Positions 1 to 11,836 of a DNA stretch of 64,000 nt are shown here, piece after piece. The number at the start of each line of letters is the position of its first letter. The first letter of the stretch is position 1. The notes below the pieces were generated by a model. The model searched no databases and had not been told where the DNA came from. It worked only from the letters and a program-made list of their open reading frames with translations. A program made the position numbers and the translations under genes. Location of the stretch: positions 26,276,905-26,340,904 of the forward strand of contig JASFXZ010000005.1 in assembly GCA_032209605.1 (NCBI GenBank). The letters are read 5' to 3'. Source of the DNA: Mactromeris polynyma. Lineage: Eukaryota > Mollusca > Bivalvia > Venerida > Mactridae.

Positions 1-126
1 AAAAATCAAAATTGAACAAAGAAAGTTTAAATTGTTCCAGGAAATGCCGCATGCACAAGACAATGCCTCCCTACACAATCACCCAAGAAAAAAAACAGTC
101 TACAAAACAGTATGCACTGATGAGGT

Positions 127-716
127 ACAAGGGTAAACATGAATGAGAATATATGGATGCAAGGGTAAACATGAATGAGAATATATGGATGCAAGGGTAA
201 ACATGAATGAGAATATATGGATGCAAGGGTAAACATGAATGAGAATATATGGATGCAAGGGTAAACATGAATGGGAATACATGGATGCAAGGGTAAACAT
301 GAAAGGGAATATGTGGATGCAATGGTAAACATGAAAGGGAATATATGGGTGCATGGGTAAACATGAATGGGAATATGGGTGCAAGGGTAAACATGAAAGT
401 GAATATATGGATGCAAGGGTAAACATGAATGGGAATATGGGTGCAAGGGTAAACATGAATGGGAATATCGGAGCAAGGGTAAACATGAATGGGAATATAT
501 GGATGCAAGGGTAAACATGAATGGGAATATATGGGTGCATGGGTAAACATGAATGGGAATATATGGGTGCATGGGTAAACATGAATGGGAATATGGGTGC
601 ATGGGTAAACATGAATGGAAATATCGGAGCAAGGGTAAACATGAATGGGAATATCGGAGCAAGGGTAAACATGAATGGGAATATGGGTGCAAGGGTTAAC
701 ATGAATTGGAATATGG
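127..716. repeat. 30/32-bp minisatellite, 19 units
   Basis: Eighteen units with GGTAAACATGAA plus one variant with GTTAAC at the right end. Long units (32 bp) carry ATATATGGATGC and short units (30 bp) carry ATATGGGTGC, differing by loss of an AT pair, so the period is mixed. Every regular unit holds GTAAACA, the core of forkhead-factor sites. Open frames across it on both strands arise from the repeat and show no protein features. Confidence 0.95.
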
Positions 717-1290
717 AATGGTATGACCTACCATAAAAAACAGGAACATTTAGGGGGACAACAGGGGGGGGGGGATTATTTAATGGATGGAATGCATCAC
801 AGAATAAGTCTAGAAAGTCAGCAATATTAGGCCGAAAGTGGGGTGGAGATCAAGTTAAGGAACTGCACACGTTAAGTTACGTACCTGTCAAAGAAAAAAA
901 TGCAGATTCCAAAATCAGTGCGAAGTTGGTCATAGTGTCAGACATGGCAGTACCAGTACTACCAAACGATGTATGGGTGCGTTTACAAGACATTAGGTAT
1001 TTCTAAGAAATAACCTATGCGCATCAGACAGTAACAAACACATTGAGTTGTCTCCCTTAAGCCATAATATACATATATCACGACCATAAACACAGTATTG
1101 ACATTCATTAATGGATGTGTTTGAGCAACATATCTGCATACATATCAGGCATACATATCAGGAGAAATTCGAGTTACCTCCTATAGACCACAGCGGATCA
1201 TATCCCTTAAAAATAGTACTAATATTTTTGGTGTTTCTTAAATAGAAATTGTATGTTTCCTTTTGTTTCAAGTATTGCTTTAATACCATT
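717..1290. other. Unassigned spacer
   Basis: No gene seen. It contains a run of about ten G at 765-774 and otherwise low-complexity AT-rich sequence. Confidence 0.6.
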
Positions 1291-2468
1291 TGTCTGGTAC
1301 CAGCCATTGTTTAGATTACGTTTAGCTTGAAACAAGTCGTTGTTCAGATTTCGTGTAGTCTGGTACCAGTCGTTGTAAAGATTCAGTGTAGTCTGGTACC
1401 AGTCGTTGTAAAAATTCAGTGTAGTCTGGTACCAGTTGTTGTTTAGATTCTGTGTAGTCTGGTACCGGTCGTTGTTTAGATTCCGTGTAGCCTGGTACTA
1501 GTCACTTTTTAGAATCAGTGTAGTCTGGTACCAGTCGTTGTCTAGATTCAGTGTAGTCTGGTTCCATTCATTATTTAGATTCCGAGTAGTCTGGTACCAG
1601 TCACGTTTAGATTCAGTGTAGTCTGGTTACATTCAATGTTGAGATTCTGTGTAGTCTGGTTCCATTCGTTGTTTAGATTCCTTGTAGTGTAATTCCATTC
1701 GCTGTTTAGATCCCATGAAGTCTTGTTCCATTCGTTGTTGGGATTCCGTGTAGTCTGGTTCCATTCATTGTTAAGATCCGTGTAATTTGGTTTCCATTCG
1801 TTGTTTAGATTCCTTGTAATTTGGTTCCATTCGTTGTTAAGATTCCGTGTAGTCTGGTTCTATTAATTGTTAAGATTCCGTGTAATTTGTTTCCTTTCGT
1901 TGTTTAGATTCCTGTGTAGTCTGGTTCTATTAATTGTTAAGATTCCGTGTAATTTGTTTCCTTTCGTTGTTTAGATTCCTGTGTAGTCTGATAACATTTG
2001 TTGTTTATATTATGTGTAGTCTGGTTCCATTCGTTATTTAGATTGTGTGTAGTATTGAACCTGTCATTGTTTAGATTGTGTTTAGTCTTGAACCTGTCAC
2101 TGTTTAGATTGTGTGTAGTATTGAACCTGTCATTGTTTAGATTGTGTGTAGTCTTGAACCTGTCATTGTTTATATTGTGTGTAGTATTGAACCTGTCACA
2201 GTTTATATTGTGTGTAGTATTGAACCTGTCACAGTTTATATTGTGTGTAGTATTGAACCTGTCACTGTTTATATTGTGTGTAGTATTGAACCTGTCACTG
2301 TTTATATTGTGTGTAGTATTGAACCTGTCACTGTTTATATTGTGTGTAGTATTGAACCTGTCACTGTTTATATTGTGTGTAGTATTGAACCTGTCACAGT
2401 TTATATTGTGTGTAGTCTTGAACCTGTCACCGATAGAAATATGTGTGCTCTGATTCCATTCACTGTTT
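1291..2468. repeat. 33-bp minisatellite, older and younger blocks
   Basis: About 35 units with period 33. The left block (1291-2000) is diverged, with the theme GTCTGGTACCAGTCGTTG and indels. The right block (about 2000-2430) is nearly uniform, with the theme GTGTAGTATTGAACCTGTCA. Read on the minus strand, the period is 11 codons (pattern N-x-N-N/S-D/E-R/W-F/Y/N-N/Q-T-T-H/R), which links the two blocks as one protein-like or fortuitous repeat. The gradient in divergence suggests expansion from the right end. Confidence 0.92.
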
Positions 2469-2559
2469 GTATTCCCATTTTTAGCAACAACAACCTGGCC
2501 TTCATCGTATATTATAACTATGAAAATGAAAACTATCAATTTCAGACGTTTGAGCAACT
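1937..2559 (-). CDS. Possible exon: hydrophobic leader plus 11-residue tandem repeat protein
   Basis: Not a recognised family. An open frame on the minus strand runs from a possible acceptor CACTGCACAG (AG at 2561-2560) to TAA at 1937. The first residues, LLKRLKLIVFIFIVIIYD, look like a signal peptide or membrane segment. They are followed by a hydrophilic linker and about fourteen copies of an 11-residue unit such as DRFNTTHNINS, rich in Asn and Thr with many N-x-T/S sites that could be glycosylated. There is no in-frame ATG at the 5' edge (the first candidate codon is TTG), so an upstream exon would be needed. The left block continues the same 11-residue theme in another frame after a one-base insertion near 1970-1980 and then meets stops, so the 3' part looks decayed. 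It may be a real secreted repeat protein exon, or simply a 33-bp satellite without stops. Confidence 0.28.
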
Positions 2560-2867
2560 CTGTGCAGTGGTTATCATCCTTACCAGTTAACTTTACTTGA
2601 TATTAGCTGCATCAGGATTTTATTCCATTTTTTTCCAATGTAGTTAGGCTGAACTTTTAGAAGTTTAATCTGTGCAGCAAATAAACAAGCAATGAAGTAG
2701 CAGTTTTATTTCTATCAACATTTATTGAGATACCCTACATGCAAAATAACATAACAGTCAACATTATGAATGAGAAATTATAGTGTTCATGTCAAATATG
2801 AATTATTTTAACAGAAGACATAACGAACCCACCTGACAATAATCGATTTCCATACATTCAGGCATAA

Positions 2868-3240
2868 AACAAACACTTTTATATCTTATGTCCAAACAAA
2901 CACTCATATTGTATGTTCAAAACAAACACTCATATTGTATGTTCAAAACAAAAACTCTCTGATTGTATGTTCAAAAACAAAAATTCTCATAATTTATGTT
3001 CAAAACAAACACTCTCATATTGTATGTTCAAAACAAACATTCTCATAATTGATGCTTAAACAGGCAGAACTAGTTGTGTTCATAACAAATACAATCATGC
3101 TTTATGTTCGAAAACATACAGTCTCATATTTAATGTTCAAAACAATAATCGCACATTTTTATGATTAAAACAACAATTCTGGGCTTTAATGTTCACAACA
3201 AAGATGCTCATATATTATGTTCAAACATTTATAAAACAAA
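2868..3240. repeat. Degenerate AT-rich repeat, about 28-30-bp period
   Basis: Repeated phrases such as TGTTCAAAACAAACACTC and CATATTGTATGTTC occur ten or more times with loose spacing. The units are too diverged for an exact count. Confidence 0.7.
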
Positions 3241-3686
3241 CAAACTTAATTGTTTAAAACAAGTACAATTCATTTTGAAATAAGTTTGAAAACCAAAAAA
3301 ATATATATTATTTTTACATATCTGCATTTCGATACACAATAATAACATAGACATTACAATCATAACTATGCCATAAATAAATAAGACAACAAACATTAAT
3401 TGACAGATAATCCATCTGTGACGTCATGTGATTTTAAAACAAGTCACACAAGTAAACATCAACATAATGGTAAAAAGTTATAACAGTGATTAATACAGCT
3501 TCTGAAGTTTCAACCTTGGGCAAAGTGTTAAACAAAGCATGTGATTGGTTTCAATTATAAATCAATTACTAGATAAATACAGTGTTAAAAAATTCAATAG
3601 CCAACATCAACAAACTCATTTTAAGTGTCTGCAATTTGTTTACATAACCTTAAGGGTTACAAGAAATCTCAGACATTCCTGTTAAT

Positions 3687-4148
3687 TGACCTTGCTCTGA
3701 GTTATGACTTGACCTCGCTCTGAGTTATGACTTGACCTCGCTCTGAGTTATGACTTGACCTCGCTCTGAGTTATGACTTGACCTCGCTCTGAGTTATGAC
3801 TTGACCTCGCTCTGAGTTATGACTTGACCTCGCTCTGAGTTATGACTTGACCTCGCTCTGAGTTATGACTTGACCTCGCTCTGAGTTATGACTTGACCTC
3901 GCTCTGAGTTATGACTTGACCTCGCTCTGAGTTATGACTTGACCTCGCTCTGAGTTATGACTTGACCTCGCTCTGAGTTATGACTTGACCTTGCTCTGAG
4001 TTATGACTTGACCTTGCTCTGAGTTATGACTTGACCTTGCTCTGAGTTATGACTTGACCTTGCTCTGAGTTATGACTTGACCTTGCTCTAAGTTATGACT
4101 TGACCTTGCCCTAAGTTATGACTTGACCTTGCTCTGAGTTATGACTTG
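3687..4148. repeat. Strict 23-bp minisatellite, 20 units, each with TGACCT
   Basis: TGACCT recurs at 3687, 3710 and so on to 4124 with exactly 23-bp steps and no indel. Units 2-13 read TGACCTCGCTCTGAGTTA; unit 1 and units 14-20 have TTG instead of TCG, and units 18-19 also have CTAAG for CTGAG. On the minus strand each unit gives AGGTCA, the nuclear-receptor half-site; eight have the extended form GCAAGGTCA and twelve have GCGAGGTCA. The uniformity implies recent amplification. Confidence 0.97.
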
Positions 4149-4365
4149 GATCTTGGGGACCAGTTCAAAAGTTCATTTATATTTTTTTTATTTATTATAC
4201 TATCACCCCTACTTAAAGGGCCAGTCATTTCTGACTTATGAGACACCTTCTTTCTGAGCACATTTATTTCCAGATTCCTATTCTTTAATGCCAGGCACCA
4301 GGCAGGTAGGCATACAATAACCAGTATTTAACTAGCTGGTTGCTCACCAACCAGCCATATCGGAA

Positions 4366-4424
4366 CGGATCCCTACTGGGATTCGAACCTTCGACCTCAC
4401 GCTGCCTTAACCACTCGGCCAAAG
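4366..4424 (-). mobile_element. tRNA-derived SINE head (fragment)
   Basis: On the minus strand an A-box-like TGGCCGAGTGG (4411-4421) and a B-box GGTTCGAATCC (4379-4389) lie at tRNA-like spacing, followed by CAGTAGGGATCC. The rest of a tRNA fold is poor, so this is a SINE head of Leu/Ser-tRNA type rather than a tRNA gene. Confidence 0.6.
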
Positions 4425-4429
4425 GAAAG

Positions 4430-7400
4430 ATTTTACATGACTGGTTAAAAAAATTAAACTAGTTTTAAGATCTCTGTGGAAAAATAAGTTAAAGAGTCCA
4501 GAGAAAATGGACAAAGGGAAATAACTCATAAAAACTCACTACTTGAAATATTACACTCAAAAGGGCCACATTTCAATCTATCAATAAACTGCTTTATTTT
4601 ATCAATAAGGCCATCTAGCAGTATTTCATTAAACATTAAAAAGTGAACAATTCAGCATTCTCTACTGCATGCACAAACAATGGGCAAATATTTAAAATCA
4701 TTGGTGTGCAGAGGAAAATAAATATATGTACCATTAAGTTTAGTAGAAAGTGTTTATTACAGAATAAGTGGTAAAGTTTGCGAGGCGGAAACATTTGTGC
4801 ATTCCAAAGCGAAAATTTCCACCTTCACCAAAGCATATTTTTTACACACCGTGTAGTCGATACATGGAGTCCGGTACCCCATGCAGTCATATCCAAAGCA
4901 CTCCCTGCCATACAATCGATTATATAATAGTGATTGTTGAACATGTAGATATTATGATCAAAGTAATTTCGGCGATTCGCAAACATTTCTGCACGCGAAA
5001 TGTCTGGAATCGGCAATACGAGAACTTTTCGACATGCGATATTATCCACTTATACAGTAGGCTGTTAAATCAGAACAACTACCTGATATCATGGAACGGA
5101 GGAATTGTTACTAAATAATGAATGCACCCAAGAAAGGTAAATCAATAAGATATTGCATACATGAAATCAAGCAAAGGAATCGAAAACAGCTTAGGCAATG
5201 AAACAGCGTGATACACATTAGAAATGTATTGATCATAAAAGCAATTTATGGCCACAACAAACATAAACAAATATTAAATACTAACTATGAGGTGAAAATT
5301 GTTTCACCATTTGTTTTCAATTGGTTAACATAAAACTCAAAACAGCAAGGATACAATAACACGTGCAACAACCAGTTGTGAGGTATACTTGGTTGATAAA
5401 GGAAATAATCCGCAAAAATAAATATATAACATGGACATAACATATCATAATTATGGAAAATGATTTGAAAATGTCCGCAATAGAAATCCGCTAAAAGTTA
5501 TCTAAGAAATGTATAACAAACCTTTAAAATTATGCCTAAAATAAAGTAAGTTATTGAACAATTGTTGCAACTTTTTCACACTGTTCAACTTCAGATAAAA
5601 GAAATTCAAGTATAATAAGAAAATAGATCAAAGAAAATCATTGTTAAACAGAGGTAGACTACATGAAACTGTCTGCCTAACAAAATACCCACATACATAC
5701 ACAGCATTTCTCCATCTCACCCATATCCACACACATCCATATATTTGTGCACTCGTATAAAAGTACATGTATTGAGAAAATCATTTAAAAAAGTTATATT
5801 CAACAGATTGAGCAAAACTACTTAAACATTTTTACACTGAAAAAATATGCCTCTTCAATTCAAAACTGTTCATCTTTGTGAAATAACAAATCATAGTTTA
5901 TATGAAATGTCAATACACAGTGTTACATCTCTTTATTTATGTGACGTAAGGCCAACCTTAAAAATTGGCTTGTAATGTATACCAAATCCAAAACCAATCT
6001 ATAGAATTTTTGGCCTGGTTAAATTTGTTTCCGGTCCGGTACACACATGAAAGATTTTTATGGTAAATTCCCTGATTGTAACAGGAGTAAACAGAATTAC
6101 ATAAAAAAGGAATTGACCAACTAATGCCCCAAAAATAATATTGCAAACAGTTTGCTGTAGAATGACCTTACAGTAATAAAATATTTTTCGTTGCTGTTGA
6201 TTTTTCACCTTTTTGTAATCATTTGTACAAAACATAAACATTAATTTATTGTGAGATACACTGCGACTAAAAAGAAATATTTTAAACGAATATAGTTAGT
6301 GTCAACATATACAAATATAATCTTTGAACTAAAATTGTAACTTAGGCATGAACTACCAATAAATATGTAGTCAACATTTTAATAGAACGTGAGCAACATA
6401 CATATAGAGAATACAGCAATACCTTCCTCCATTAGCCATTGTGATAAGATGATCCAATTCAGAAAAAAATGAATAACTTTTCGATATTTTTTTCAATTTT
6501 AAAGGAATTTTCGGAAACTTGCAACTTAATCTACACCAGCTGTTTAACTTTGGCATCAATAATAAACACCTTTCTTTTCTGCAAGTAGAATTTGACCAAA
6601 ACACTAAATGAATCAGAATTATACCCGAGTTTAATTTGTGATCTCATTTACAGAAAGGTGTATTACAATAAAGTGGCTAAAAGTATTAACTAATCATACA
6701 TTTTTTTAGATGTACAGATATATCTTGTGGACATGTGTAAAAATGCAAGGTCTACTGTATATCCCTGTACATTAGCAGTCTAAGAACTTGACCTGACCCT
6801 TGATGGAAGATAATGTGACCCCAGGTGATAATGTTGATTTTTTAAGCAACACAATTATTCTTGTGAAACCATTAAAAAACTTAGATTAAAAAATGTTAAT
6901 TCTGAAACAAACACAAGATTTATCAATGATCTCATTAACAATCATTTATAAACATATTAGAGATTTATTTGCAATCTCATAAACAAAAAGTATGAACTAA
7001 TTCAAATACATCATGGAATTCTAAAATATTTTTTGTCAACTTGAGATTTACTTGTGATCTCATTAACAATAATTTGAGAACAAAATAACAATTGAACCTT
7101 TCATATCTTGAGTATTTTACAATAAGTGTATGAGTAACACACACACCCACACACACACATGTGAACAATCGTAACTTTAGGATATGAGGTAACACTGAGT
7201 ACAAAAATAACAACAATTTGGTGCCAAGGACAACAATAACTCTTCAATTTCAGTAACATGAGCAAGTATGAGTGGACATTGATGACAAATCTATCATCTA
7301 ACGAGCATTTTACATCATATATAACTTGGTAAGAGAATTGTGAAAAAATAATATAAAAAGTATCTAAAAAAAATAGTCAAGGATCCAACTCCTTACAGTG

Positions 7401-8340
7401 ATTACCTCCCCTAGCAGTGCATTAATCATTGCAATGATGAAGAATATACATGCTAATAAAATCACCTCCACACCTTGGGAACACGTTGTTTATTAGTTCA
7501 ATTAATTTGAATTTTTCAAGTAACCAACAACATAAGCCTTATTTCTCAGAAAAAAAACCATTATGTTAATCATGACAAAAAAATCCGAAGTAACAAAATA
7601 CTGTAAAAATACGTGTGTGATAGCAGAGGATGTATATAAGGGAGACCACTGCGTAGAAGATTGAATTGTTTAATTGAATTTTAGTGGGAGTAGTGTGACA
7701 AACAAACCATAAAAATACGATAAATAGGAAGGTTCTTGAATATCAACAGGTGAAAGCTCTACTAGTGTTACTGTGTTAAAACTCGAGAAACAGAAAGAAC
7801 TGAGTTCACTTTCAGCTCTCAGTTGAACTTAAAGGAGATTGATTTTAAATTTTATTACTTGGAACCAAACGGAATAAAACCACCGTTTCTAACGACACAA
7901 ATGAGAGACTGCAGAAATATTTTCTAGTGAAACCAATTAAAGATTTACCGAGAAAGCTTGGTTTTGTTCAAATCAATATTCATCAGTTCAAAGCCACTAG
8001 AATTGGATGCAATGCAATTTACACAGACTTTAAAATTTTCACTGATTTAGTACAAAAAATTCTTCAATCATGAATGACAGATTGAATTTTACAGGTAATT
8101 TCCTCCTTCGAGAATCAAGAAAATTCCAATAAAGTAATGATGAAAATTGATTCGAACATGGTTTGAAACAGAAGAACTAAATATTTCACGTATAGCCTTT
8201 TAAAGTTTCTTGAAATTCAACAACAAAAATCAACAAACTTCTGCATATCATTTGGTGTACATTGGCCTGTCATGTATTACAGAAACTCTGTCATTTCTGT
8301 CCTGTTTTTTTCTACAATATCAAAGACCAAGTTAAATACA
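4430..8340. other. AT-rich intergenic DNA
   Basis: No gene is supported. A CpG-richer patch at 4768-5118 is open in one frame on each strand (116 and 74 codons) but shows no known domain. A (CA)n tract interrupted by CCC lies near 7138-7160. Everything else is short frames expected by chance. Confidence 0.5.
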
Positions 8341-8357
8341 TAAAAACACAAGAGACG

Positions 8358-8420
8358 GTCACAAGTTCTCTCCCCTTCATATACTATTGAAGGGATATAG
8401 AAGGGGAGAGAACTTGTGAC
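8358..8420. mobile_element. Short hairpin element (MITE-like), empty form
   Basis: Arms 8358-8382 (GTCACAAGTTCTCTCCCCTT...) and 8395-8420 (its reverse complement) enclose about 12 bp. The arm sequence resembles the arms of the interrupted hairpin at 58692-59137 (AAAGAACTxxTGACAATC), so the two look like one family. Confidence 0.7.
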
Positions 8421-8429
8421 AATCACCTT

Positions 8430-9409
8430 CGCATATAACTCATCATACTCTTACAAAACATACCATATACTCAAACAAACACATACAAAATGACCAGCAT
8501 TCTCAAGTACACAACATATTCACAGCAATCAATTAAACATCAAGAAACTTAGGGATCAAACTTTTCTGTTAATGGAATGTCATTTGTATATATTTGACCA
8601 AGACCCGATTATCTGATTCAATGTATCTTTGTATGACAATTGTACATATCTGCAAGAATTTCTATAAAGGTTTACATGTAATAGTAATAAAGTACAAAAT
8701 GTACAACAATAACAGTAGTTGCCATGGTAACAAATATTGGATAATTTGAAACCAAACGTAATTTCTGTCAAAAAAAGGCTGACTGACTTTCAATGTACAG
8801 TAACAACTTAGCTAAAAGACAACCTCAAAAGTAAGAACATTAGTCTTAATATTACAATCCGCATTTCAAATTACGTCTAATTATTTACAGTGGATTCCCA
8901 AGCTTCTCGACATTTACAAGTGATTAAAATCAAAGAACAAAAGTCATACAATATTAATTAGCACTATGGGTAGTATCTTATATACAAATATCTCATATAT
9001 TCACATAGCAACTTTATACTATGTACAATGTAGCATTTAATATCATCTAACTGAAAATGTACATACATATATTACGACAATATTATTATAAATAAAAATA
9101 CTCAATATAATCTATTTTATCAACAAAGTTACAACAGATAAATGCACCAATACACAAAATCGTGGCTTGTTACCATGGAGAAATGGTAGTTTCAAGCTTG
9201 AGCCGCATAAAATTCTAATTTTTTCGTTTTTTTACATTAATTCATAAATAACAAAATTCATGACAACGAGGCCAATATACGCACAATACAGGCCGAACGT
9301 AACAACATATATACAGTGTTACATATTTTATACTAAGTGTACAAGATTGAAGTACAACACATTTCCAATTCCTGCAGCAATATAATCTGTATACAGAACT
9401 TAAACAAAA
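8430..9409. other. AT-rich spacer
   Basis: No gene or repeat of note was seen; short frames only. Confidence 0.5.
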
Positions 9410-9410
9410 T

Positions 9411-9485
9411 GAGGGTTCCGCGCAAGACTATCCTAACTCCTATGTATTTATATAGGAGTTAGTATAGTCTTGCACTGAACCCTCA
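9411..9485. mobile_element. Short hairpin element, second type
   Basis: Arms GAGGGTTCCGCGCAAGACTA... and ...TAGTCTTGCACTGAACCCTC are inverted repeats of about 33 bp with a loop of a few bases (TATTT). This is consistent with a small MITE or a hairpin RNA locus. No copy elsewhere in the window was noticed. Confidence 0.65.
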
Positions 9486-9489
9486 AAAA

Positions 9490-11594
9490 GCTGTAATGTA
9501 TTGGATCGTTGTCATCATAGTCAATTTTCAGTGTCTTACCTACAATAATGAACAATATTATCTAAGGCCAAAATTAAAAAAGTTCTTGTTTCCGGCTTTC
9601 CTACCTACTTGCAAAAAAATGCCGAGCGAAATAATTTTGATTTTTTTTTGCCTTGCCTGATCGAGAGAAATTCGATTTAAAAACAACATAGAAGAAATGT
9701 AAGTTTGAAAAAATTGCCAACCTATCTACTTACCAAATTTTATAAAGAAGGGTCAGAGGACTTTTTTAACTTTGGCCTTGTCATCAAAGATAATGTTCAA
9801 ATATATATCTATCACATACGCAGATGTACAATCAGGTTATATTAAACAAATTTTTTTTCTATCTGTAACAAAGTTCAAAAATTATGAACAGACAATTAAT
9901 TGCATCACAATGAACTAAAACTAAACAATTGACATTTAGCACTGCCTCCACAGTAAGGTAAACCAATGGTCGAAAGATGTTACAACTTAATTTGTACGAT
10001 AAAAGGATAAATATCAGAATGTGCATTCAAAACTGAAGAAATTTTGCCATAAATAAATGTCACATATTTTCCCCCCAAATAATGCGAGACAGGTCAGAAA
10101 GCAGATGATTAGGTGATCAGCATGATAGCATGGTACAAAGTCATAAAATCAGATTTATGAAGATTTAGCCGTGTATATCATTTTATTAAAAGCAGAGAAT
10201 TTTCCCCCCCGACAAAACAACAATAATAGATTGCAACTTTCTTGATGTGATTTGTATGTTCAATAAAATAAAGCCACCCCCTCAAAGCAATCAATTTAGA
10301 ACCACGTCTTACTTAATCTGATAAACGTCATCAGCCTTCGAGACAATTTATAATTCAGCAAATGCGATGTTTGGGGTACCGCTTGATGTTAATTTTTTAT
10401 TGTATTTTTCAGTCTGCTCCATCGTATATACATTTTAATTAACAATGAAACAATTTAAATGGTCTGGAATACTTTAAATAAGTTCATTTGCACTTATACA
10501 GGTTTTGCTCTACTGAGAAAGGAGGGCGGGGACATAGGAGGCTTCATACAGTGGAAGATTTCTGGCAGACGGCAGATTTGGATAGGCCTAGAAAGGCCAA
10601 CATCCCAACATATTTGGCCAGAATTTCCTACAGGAATATTTGAAGTCTAGCCCACCTCCGACCCAGGGGATTTTGACACAACCCCCACTCCAGCAGCGGG
10701 ATTTAGACAACAAATTCTGAAAGCACCATTCCTCCCACCCGTGGTAACAACCTTGGTAGGAGCATCAGTGTAATATTAGAATGCAGACATCCGACTTGAG
10801 ATTTCAATTTCATTAGATTAATCAGCTTTCAGTGTTACAACAATCAATAATGTTTCAGGCAAAACAAATTGACAACTGAACATCGTTTTTGAAAGGACAG
10901 GAAATCATTGTTAAAAAATGACAGCAAGCAGATTCTAATCAGCTTTCTTACAGACAGCTTTTAAACTGATTATAATTAGTATTATCTAGTATTGAATTTA
11001 AGCAGACAGTTTGTGCTCATTCAATTTATTTATTTTTTCAAATGTTATCACTAATCTTGCACAAATGCCTATTTAGCAGTCAGAATACGGATCTCATCGA
11101 ACAAATGTAAATAATATGCTAGCACCTTACATAAGGCTTCTACGTATATCTAAATGTGTTTGAATGAACACTCATGAAATTGTTCTACACAATATTGACA
11201 TTTTATAACAGTTGTTTTGTCACATTTGGAAGTTTTCTTCAATGACCTTCTTCCACACTATAAAACCCAGCAGGCTCACTGCAGTACAATGAAATCATCT
11301 TCTAATCACCATCTTTCTGGTTTTCAGTTATGAAGATCGATGCCAATTTGTGTGAAATCGAGGGTTTGACACTAGACTCCTGTAACTGTTTCTTCACCAA
11401 AACGGAGTTACTTTCCTTTGCACCAAACCACAGAAATACAAAATATTCAAGCATCTAAATGTAGTCAATGTCATAAGACACCACACAGTTCTTACATCTC
11501 AAAACACTTTTTTGTTTCGTTCATAAACGAAGCTTTTAAATGAAAACTTAACAATAACAACATTATATACCCTGGTTTTTGTCAGTTTTTTATT
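9490..11594 (-). other. Presumed 3' UTR and downstream flank of the receptor gene
   Basis: No coding exon is seen. Minus-strand AATAAA hexamers occur at 11589-11594, directly after the stop, and as an overlapping pair at 11025-11034. The second is a plausible end for a 3' UTR of about 570 bp, but nothing in the sequence proves it. A GC-richer patch at 10500-10750 has a short open frame on the plus strand with no recognisable protein; I treat it as non-coding. Confidence 0.35.
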
Positions 11595-11836
11595 TCAGGA
11601 TTTTTGTATGTATATGTCCTGCACTATATGAGGCATCAGTCCCTCATCCATGTGCATCATTGTAAGCATTTTTGAATGCTCGATACTAATGCTCCGTAAA
11701 TCACCAAGTCTTACAAGAAGTTTAGCGAGACAAGTACCACTATGCAGTCGTTTCTTCTCAAGGTACTCCGACAGTGCATCAACATAAATTTTCTGTATTT
11801 GTTCCACCTGGTCCTTATTCGTAATGTCATGTCGAT
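11595..11836 (-). CDS. EcR: EcR-like last coding exon: LBD helices 9 to 12 and stop
   Basis: A 242-bp coding part after acceptor TTGCCTTTCAG (AG at 11838-11837). It completes the Asp codon of FSDR and reads helix 9 ([20 protein letters not shown]), helix 10/11 ([20 protein letters not shown]) and helix 12 ([14 protein letters not shown]), ending at TGA (11597-11595). Length and order match the end of EcR LBDs. The AF-2 core is IVQDIY, against FLxEIW in arthropods: Asp replaces the charge-clamp Glu and Tyr replaces Trp, so coactivator recruitment or ligand contact may differ. The stop is directly followed by AATAAA (11594-11589), which may be chance. The 3' UTR probably runs below 11595, but its end cannot be set. 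Confidence 0.93.

Noticed and set aside
27..736. Open frames of 150-220 codons over the first minisatellite
   Set aside because: They are translations of a 30/32-bp repeat with mixed period, with no leader, splice or composition signal of coding.
4768..5118. 116-codon plus-strand frame in a CpG-richer patch
   Set aside because: No domain recognised; the opposite strand is equally open, so the frame is probably due to composition.
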